This document shows, piece by piece, positions 58,985 to 64,000 of a stretch of DNA of 64,000 nucleotides (positions within the stretch are counted from its first letter, which is position 1; each line of letters begins with the position of its first letter). Under the pieces are notes generated by a model that searched no databases, was not told the DNA's origin, and saw nothing but the letters and a program-made list of their open reading frames with translations. A program made the position numbers and the translations under genes. The DNA is taken from contig CM045735.1 of NCBI GenBank assembly GCA_024760905.1, forward strand, positions 8,815,661-8,879,660, written 5' to 3'. This DNA is from Plotosus lineatus. Its lineage: Eukaryota > Chordata > Actinopteri > Siluriformes > Plotosidae.

Positions 58985-59023
<39 letters not shown>

Positions 59024-62000
59024 TTATATATATAGACATGGACTGAAGCATAGACAGGTGAATGGTAGTCATAGATGGATGGATAGATGTATTGATATTT
59101 ATAGATGGATGGCTGGATAGATGGTTGGATTGGTAGATTGATGGATTTACTGATTTATCTGCATTAAGCTTTTTTTTTAATGCAGCTGCTGAGTTTTTTC
59201 CCTTATAATGTATTAAATGATAAATATCAAAATTATTGTTCGAGCATTTTACCAAAATTCACACTTTATTTTTTAAGGGGAAGAAGTTATGGACGACTTA
59301 TCTTCCTGCTCCAGTCACCACTATGGCCCTTCTAGACTTGCCCACTCGGGGCTTCCAGGCCATACTGGTGGCCCTGGCAAACTGTGAGGTCCATGTGTAC
59401 CGGGACAAGAACATAGTCAGCACCATCAAAACACCGGTAAAACACACAGAGACATAGTGAGAACTGAGATAAATGTATATTATTAGATGCTTTAGTTCAG
59501 GGGTGCCTAATCCTGTACGTGGAGATTTACCTTCCTGAAGACCTTCTCTCCAATCCTAATTATGCCCACCTTATCATCTAATCATCTAACCGAGGCTTAA
59601 GAGTTTGAAATGAAGAATTAAGAACTGACATGATCGATCACTTGAGCTGCATTAGAGTTGGAGATAAAGTGCTGAGGAAGGTAGAACTGTGGGCAGCCCG
59701 AGTTAGTGACATGGCCTGATTTGTTGTTGATATTAATTATGTTGTGAACCCAATACTCCCACTAAAAAGTTACAGAAATGAAAATATGCACAATAATTTT
59801 TGAAAGGGGTACCTAGTGCTCTGCATTAATTTATTTCATAATCACGGCCATAAGAATTTGGACGGTGGCACAATTTTCATAATTTAAAAAAAGAAATAGT
59901 CCGTCCATTGTCAGGGTCTCAAAAGTAATTGGACAGTTGACTTTGTCATTTTTTTATGGGTTGTTTTCTTATTATATCATTAAAAAATTAAGGTGACAAA
60001 TGGTGATTCCAGATGCAAAATCGTGAACATTTTGTCACCGTCCAAATACTTCTGGACTGTATAGCAGTTGACAGTATAATTAACCCTATTTATCTGACCA
60101 CAGTTTAATTGCGCACATTTTGTGTTGTAACAATCTGGACTATCAGTTTAGATAATCGTGTTTATTACACTTACAGGATGTGGTGACCAGTATTTGCTTT
60201 GGCCGTTATGGTCGTGAAGATGGCACCTTAATCATGACCACCAAAGGTATTTTAAAAGACTGGCGTTTCATTATTCATTAAAAATGTTTATAATGATACA
60301 AACTGGATTCAAAAAAGTTGGCACACTATACAAATTATGAATAAAAACAGATGACAGGTCAAAAAATTGAAACAGAAAATGTATCATTTTAAGAAAAAAA
60401 TATGTTGATTTTAAATTTCATGGTGTCAACATATCTCAAAAAAGTTGGGACAGGTAGTGATAAGAGGCTTGAAAAGTCAATTGCACTTATAACGGACGGC
60501 TGAAAGACCAATGAGGTCTATTGGTAACATAACTGAGTATAAAAGTGCTTCTCAGAGTGGCAGTGTCTCTCCGAAGCGAATATGGGTAGAGGATCACCAA
60601 TTCCGCCAATGTAAGATAGTGAGAGATATGAAAGATAGTGGAGCAATATCAGAAAGGCTTCCCAGTGAAAAAATGCTACTGTAAGGGAAATCACAGAATG
60701 GGCTCAGCAATACTTCCTGAAACCATTGTCAGTGAACACAATCCACCATGCCATCCGCCGTTGCCAGGTGAAACTCTACAGTACAAAGAATAAGCCATTT
60801 CTAAACAGGATCCAGAAGTGCAGGTGTTTTCTGAGGGCCAGGGGTCATTTAAAATGGAGTGTGGCAAAGTGGAAAACTGTTCTGTGGTCAGACGAATCAC
60901 GATGCGAATTTCTTTATGGAAACCTGGGACGCCATGCCATCTGGACAAAAGAGGACAACGACAACCCAAGTTGTTATCAGCGCTCAGTTCAGAAGCCTTC
61001 ATCTGTGATGATATGGGGTTGCATGAGTGCGTGTGGCATGGACAGCTTGCACATCTGGAAAGGCACCTTCAGTGCTGAAAGGTGTATTCAGGTTCTAGAA
61101 CAACATATGCTCCCATCCAGATGCTGTCTCTTTCAGAGAAGACCTTACATTTTTCAACATGATAATGCCAGGCCACATGCAGCATTAATTACAACATCGT
61201 AGGAAATGTATCCGGGTATTGAAATGTCCAGATCTTTCACCCGTAGAGAACATTTGGCGCACCATAAAGAAGAAGGTGCAACAAAGAAGGCCCAAGACAG
61301 TTGAACAGTTCGAGGCCTGTATTAGACAAGAATGGGACAGCATTCCCATTTCTAAACTTGAGAAACTTGTCTCCTCGGTCCCCAGACGTTTGCAGACTGT
61401 TGTAAGAAGAAGAGGTGACGCCTCACAGTGGTGAAAATGGCCGCGTCCCAACTTTTTTTGAGATTTGTTGACACCATGAAATTTAAAATCAACATATTTT
61501 TCCCTTAAAGTGATACATTTTCTCAGTTTAAACTTTTGACCCTGTCATCTATGTTCTATTTGGAATAAAATGTTGAAATTTGGAACTTCCACATCATTGC
61601 ATTCAGTTTTTATTCACAATTTGTTCGCCAACTTTTTTTGGAATCGGGTTTGTAAAACACAACGAAGGCTGTTGGTTGTAATTAACAGCAGGTTGAGCTG
61701 TTTTCGATAACAGCCACATTAACTGGTATTCTGTTTATATCACTGCAGTTCCCCAACATGAATATGTTGCCTAATGTTCATGACACAGATTAGATGTAAA
61801 TCTTAGTGTAGAAGTTCCTGGTATTAGTATGTGGATTGTATAGTTGATCCACTAGGAATATCTACAGTACTACCTTGAATGAATTTGTTTTATTGTTGTA
61901 CAGGAGGGGGTCTGATTGTCAAGATCCTGAAGAGGACAGCTGTGTTTGATGACAGGGACTCCATCTCTGGTCCTCCAATTGCACAAAGCATCCGACTAAA

Positions 62001-64000
62001 TGTCCCCAAGAAAACCAAGCTTTATGTAGACCAGACTATGAGAGAAAGAGAAAATGCTGTGGGTATGAACAGTCTCCTGAAGCACACACATCATCAATGT
62101 AGTTATAAGAAACGGTTCATGGAAAAGCTTCATCATAATTCACTGTCATCGTTCATGCTGTATATCTCTGTAATGATACCATCTGTGGAATGTTATGTAG
62201 CCATGCACAGAGCCTTCCAAATGGACCTGAGCAGGCTACGACTAGCTGCAGCCAGGGCTTACGTCAAAGCCTTGGAGTCCAGCCTCACTCCTATGTCAGC
62301 CAGCCTGACAGAACCTTTAAAGATGAATGCAGTGGTGAGTGAACATTTTCGTGGTGGCTGTTTTCCAGTTCCTAGTAATACACTATGAAGTATATTGGAG
62401 TGTACAAGACGGTGATGAGGCCAGCGATGTTGTATGGTTTAGAGACAGTGGCCCTGTGGAAAAGACAGGAGTCAGAGTTGGAGGTAGCAGAGATGAAAAT
62501 GTTGAGGTTCTCTTTGGGAGTAATGAGGATGGATAGGATCAGGAATGAGTACATCAGAGGGACAGCACATGTTAGATGTTTTGGAGACAAAGTCAGAGAG
62601 GCTAGATTGAGATGGTTTGGACATGTACAGAGGAGGGATAGTGAGTATATTGGTAGTAGGATGCTGAGGTTGGAACTACCAGGCAGAAGGCCCAGAGGAA
62701 GACCAAAGAGAAGATTTATGGATGTGGTGAAGGCGGACATGAAGGTCGTTGGAGTAAGAGTAGAAGATGCAGAGGATAGGGAGAGATGGAGGCAGATCAT
62801 TTGCTGTGGCGACCCCTGAAGGGAACAGCCGAAAGGAAAAGAAGAAGTTGGAATCAGTTAAGGGTAGTATAGGGTGGAATGGCGGCATAGTGGTTAGCGT
62901 GTCCATCTCACAACGAGAAGATTCATCATCTGAGTTCCAGGCTTAGGCGTTTCTGTGTAGACTTGTGTCGAGTTCCTTTGGGTTCTCTGGTTTCCTCCAC
63001 AGTCCAAAGGATAACTGGTTGTTTACGCTTGCCGCTAGATGTTAGTTGAAGTGTGAATGGTTGTGTGTATTGACCCTGCGATGAGTTGACAAGTTTTTTT
63101 GGGTGCAACATGCTTTCACTGAGAATTGGTAGAAATAGGCTCTAGACTCCCCATAAGAATTAAAACAGTTCAGAAAATGATATAGAGAGATGACCATAAA
63201 GGAGATCAGATCTAATTTGGGACAACGCTTTTTTCACCAAACAGATGGACGGTACACCGAAGGTGTATGAATAGTGTTAGTGTTTGCTAATAAGGTGTTT
63301 TGTCACCACAAGCCATGGGAACGGATACAAATGATTCTTTGATTAAATTGACTTAACAGTAGTCTATGAATAATAGGAGCAAACTGCTGATAAATCCGTG
63401 TCTGCATTTGTAAAGGCTGATAAATGACAATAAAAAAAGCAGAGGCAGAAGATTGATCTTTCAGTCATGTTATGAGTGTTGCAACACCACTGTCAGCAAC
63501 ACCCATTTGGCTTTCTTGACCTTCTGAACCTTCAGGAATGAAAACGTTTGCAAACTTTTTGAGCGTTTGTCCTGTTGGTTCAATGGGTTTTATACAAGAT
63601 TTATGAAATTTTGTTTGTTGTTATACAGTTCCTCCAAGTCCTAGTATTAGGACTACATGTCTGCGGTTATAAAGGCCAAATGCTGTTATACTAAATACCG
63701 AGCCTTCTGCTTAAATATACACGCAAGTCTTTTGTTCAGTTTTTTTCTTTAAAGTAACAGAATTGAATAAAAAGGGGAATTGTAATAAACTTTAAATAAT
63801 ATGTTTGTTCAGTTCATTATTCATTTATTGCAGTTGGCCAATAAATGTGTTAAGCACTATAAGTAAACCACAACTGAAATATTCAAATTTTTGAATGTAA
63901 TTTTTTTTTTTTTTTTTTTGGAGTTAGGTTCAAGGGTTAGGTCCGTCCTTCAAACTCACGCTCAACATCCAGAACACTGCAGCATGCCGTCCTGTAATGA
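53526..64000 (+). CDS. bbs1: Bardet-Biedl syndrome 1 protein, BBSome subunit (partial, runs off the edge)
   Basis: Exons: 53526-53542, 53837-53913, 54539-54573, 55538-55810, 56495-56541, 56645-56683, 56773-56845, 57499-57630, 57732-57838, 58015-58135, 59278-59436, 60177-60246, 61904-62062, 62201-62334, 63928-64000+. All join in frame from ATG (MEAKDS). BBS1 is a subunit of the BBSome coat that carries membrane proteins through cilia and binds ARL6/BBS3. Recognisable blocks are [91 protein letters not shown] and [11 protein letters not shown]. Most of this is the N-terminal beta-propeller. The last exon ([17 protein letters not shown]) opens the C-terminal GAE-like part. The Met of LIMTT corresponds to the residue changed in the common human M390R allele, from memory. 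No break is seen. Confidence 0.93.
53736..53776. repeat. (GTG)n microsatellite in BBS1 intron 1
   Basis: About 13 GTG units with one interruption. Confidence 0.85.
54010..54485. repeat. SINE remnants and (CA)n in BBS1 intron 2
   Basis: 54,010-54,160 is a tRNA/L2 SINE body (CATGTTTGGGTTTTCTCCAG). 54,165-54,480 is a reversed tail and body fragment with a (CA)n tract of about 22 units at 54,296-54,340. Confidence 0.6.
54598..55040 (-). mobile_element. RTE-like LINE 3' fragment in BBS1 intron 3
   Basis: A (TTC)n run at 54,598-54,632 is the reversed (GAA)n tail, followed by AGGGGTCGCCACAACAAATG and reversed coding for [20 protein letters not shown] and the region upstream. It is 5'-truncated at about 55,040. 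Confidence 0.82.
55208..55435 (+). repeat. tRNA/L2 SINE, internally deleted, in BBS1 intron 3
   Basis: The head GGTGTCGTGGTGAGTACGTC, the B-box-like GGGATTGATTCGCC and the tail (CTGGCGAGCTGTCCAGAGTG) are joined with most of the middle missing. Confidence 0.65.
56874..56942. repeat. (CA)n microsatellite in BBS1 intron 7
   Basis: About 34 CA units with two small breaks, 30 bases after exon 7. Confidence 0.9.
56987..57236 (-). repeat. Type I SINE lacking its tRNA head, BBS1 intron 7
   Basis: The reversed L2-like tail (TCATTTTCTGAACCTCTCTA) and shared body (GCCTTTGATAACCCAGTTGG) end at 57,236, just before the head would begin. Loss of the 5' end is usual for LINE-driven insertion. Confidence 0.72.
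57667..57711. repeat. (AAT)n microsatellite in BBS1 intron 8
   Basis: About 15 AAT units, ending 20 bases before exon 9. Confidence 0.9.
58207..58480 (+). repeat. tRNA/L2 SINE in BBS1 intron 10
   Basis: The head is GGGTGGCACTGGTGGTGTAG with B box GGTTCGAGTCCCAGG. A shortened body and an L2-like tail ending TCAGCAAATGAGTGAGAATG follow. An (ATGG)n run precedes it. Confidence 0.75.
58613..58646. repeat. (TA)n microsatellite
   Basis: About 17 TA units directly before the reversed LINE end. Confidence 0.9.
58647..59022 (-). mobile_element. RTE-like LINE 3' fragment in BBS1 intron 10, ending in (CT)n
   Basis: CCCTTCAGGGGTCGCCTCAG and reversed coding for [20 protein letters not shown] and [19 protein letters not shown]. 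It stops at about 58,985, where a (CT)n tract (58,987-59,022) begins. Confidence 0.8.
59497..59705. mobile_element. Possible MITE in BBS1 intron 11
   Basis: CAGGGGTGCCTAATCCTG at the left and a partly inverted block (TTTACCTTCCTGAAG against CTGAGGAAGGTAGAAC) suggest a hAT-type non-autonomous element. Target duplications are not clear. Confidence 0.35.
59849..60061. mobile_element. Tc1-type MITE remnant in BBS1 intron 11
   Basis: The left GAATTTGGACGGTGGCACAA and right TTGTCACCGTCCAAATACTT form an inverted pair near TA dinucleotides. No coding sequence lies between them. Confidence 0.5.
60299..61652 (+). mobile_element. Tc1/mariner-like transposon in BBS1 intron 12
   Basis: It begins CAAACTGGATTCAAAAAAGT and ends in the inverted copy TTTTTTTGGAATCGGGTTTG, flanked by TA (60,297-60,298 and 61,653-61,654). 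The inverted repeats are about 150-200 bp, with CAAAAAAGTTGG-type words at outer and inner positions. Length 1,354 bp. Confidence 0.88.
60582..61434 (+). pseudogene. Tc1/mariner-like transposase, inactivated
   Basis: It starts [10 protein letters not shown] and meets TAA almost at once. The DNA-binding half is broken by further stops. The catalytic half reads [15 protein letters not shown] (first Asp), [13 protein letters not shown] (second Asp), then after a frameshift near 61,195 [17 protein letters not shown] (Glu) and ends RRRGDASQW. All three catalytic residues survive, but the frame does not. Confidence 0.86.
62385..62848 (+). mobile_element. RTE-like LINE 3' fragment in BBS1 intron 14
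   Basis: A 144-codon frame covers the LINE C-terminus ([71 protein letters not shown]), then TGTGGCGACCCCTGAAGGGA and AAAAGAAGAAG. The frame is intact here only because the piece is short. Confidence 0.85.
62876..63178 (+). repeat. tRNA/L2 SINE in BBS1 intron 14
   Basis: The head is ATGGCGGCATAGTGGTTAGC. A degraded B box, GGTTTCCTCCACAGTCCAAA and a tail ending ACAGTTCAGAAAATGA follow. Confidence 0.7.
63180..63927. other. BBS1 intron 14, right part: nothing further seen
   Basis: AT-rich intron with no repeat family I recognise, ending in a (T)20 run and GGAGTTAG, the acceptor of the last exon in the window. Confidence 0.5.

Overview
The window is vertebrate nuclear DNA, almost certainly from a ray-finned (teleost) fish. 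The evidence is split genes with GT-AG introns, complement factor B and BBS1 orthologues, and a teleost-type repeat load: Rex3-like and RTE-like LINEs, Tc1-like and pogo-like transposons, tRNA-headed SINEs and long CA/TG/TA tracts. I cannot name the species.

Layout. 1-14,550 holds no host gene that I can support. It is a stack of SINEs, a LINE 3' fragment, a three-deep nest of DNA transposons (6.3-9.7 kb) and a complete but decayed LINE (10,383-13,997) with a 13-bp target duplication. 14,551-51,556 is a tandem array of complement factor B (CFB) units. Copy A (15,993-27,857) and copy B (34,257-45,912) each keep 17 matching exons coding for three CCP/sushi domains, a von Willebrand A domain and a trypsin-like protease domain. 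Copy C (46,889-51,556) is a truncated, broken pseudogene. 51,557-53,230 is repeats. 53,250-64,000 carries the promoter and the first 15 recognised exons of BBS1, a subunit of the ciliary BBSome; the gene runs off the right edge.

Function. Factor B is the zymogen that binds C3b through its CCP and vWA domains and, after factor D cleavage, supplies the protease of the alternative-pathway C3 convertase. Copy A keeps every hallmark I can read. Copy B keeps the catalytic triad but has lost both cysteines of the disulfide that braces the S1 pocket (Cys191-Cys220 in chymotrypsin numbering), which suggests divergence after duplication. BBS1 is functionally unrelated; its proximal promoter carries an RFX X-box and two NRF1-like palindromes, as expected of a cilium gene.

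History. Because A and B are so similar, many insertions can be read as filled site against empty site with exact target duplications: an RTE LINE between the genes, another in intron 6 of B, a SINE in intron 6 of A, and a MITE carrying a Tc1 in intron 14 of B. The SINEs are modular: one tRNA-Glu-like head and body is joined to at least three different tails, one of which appears to be the two ends of the resident RTE LINE fused together. The signal-peptide exon of factor B was not found in either copy.
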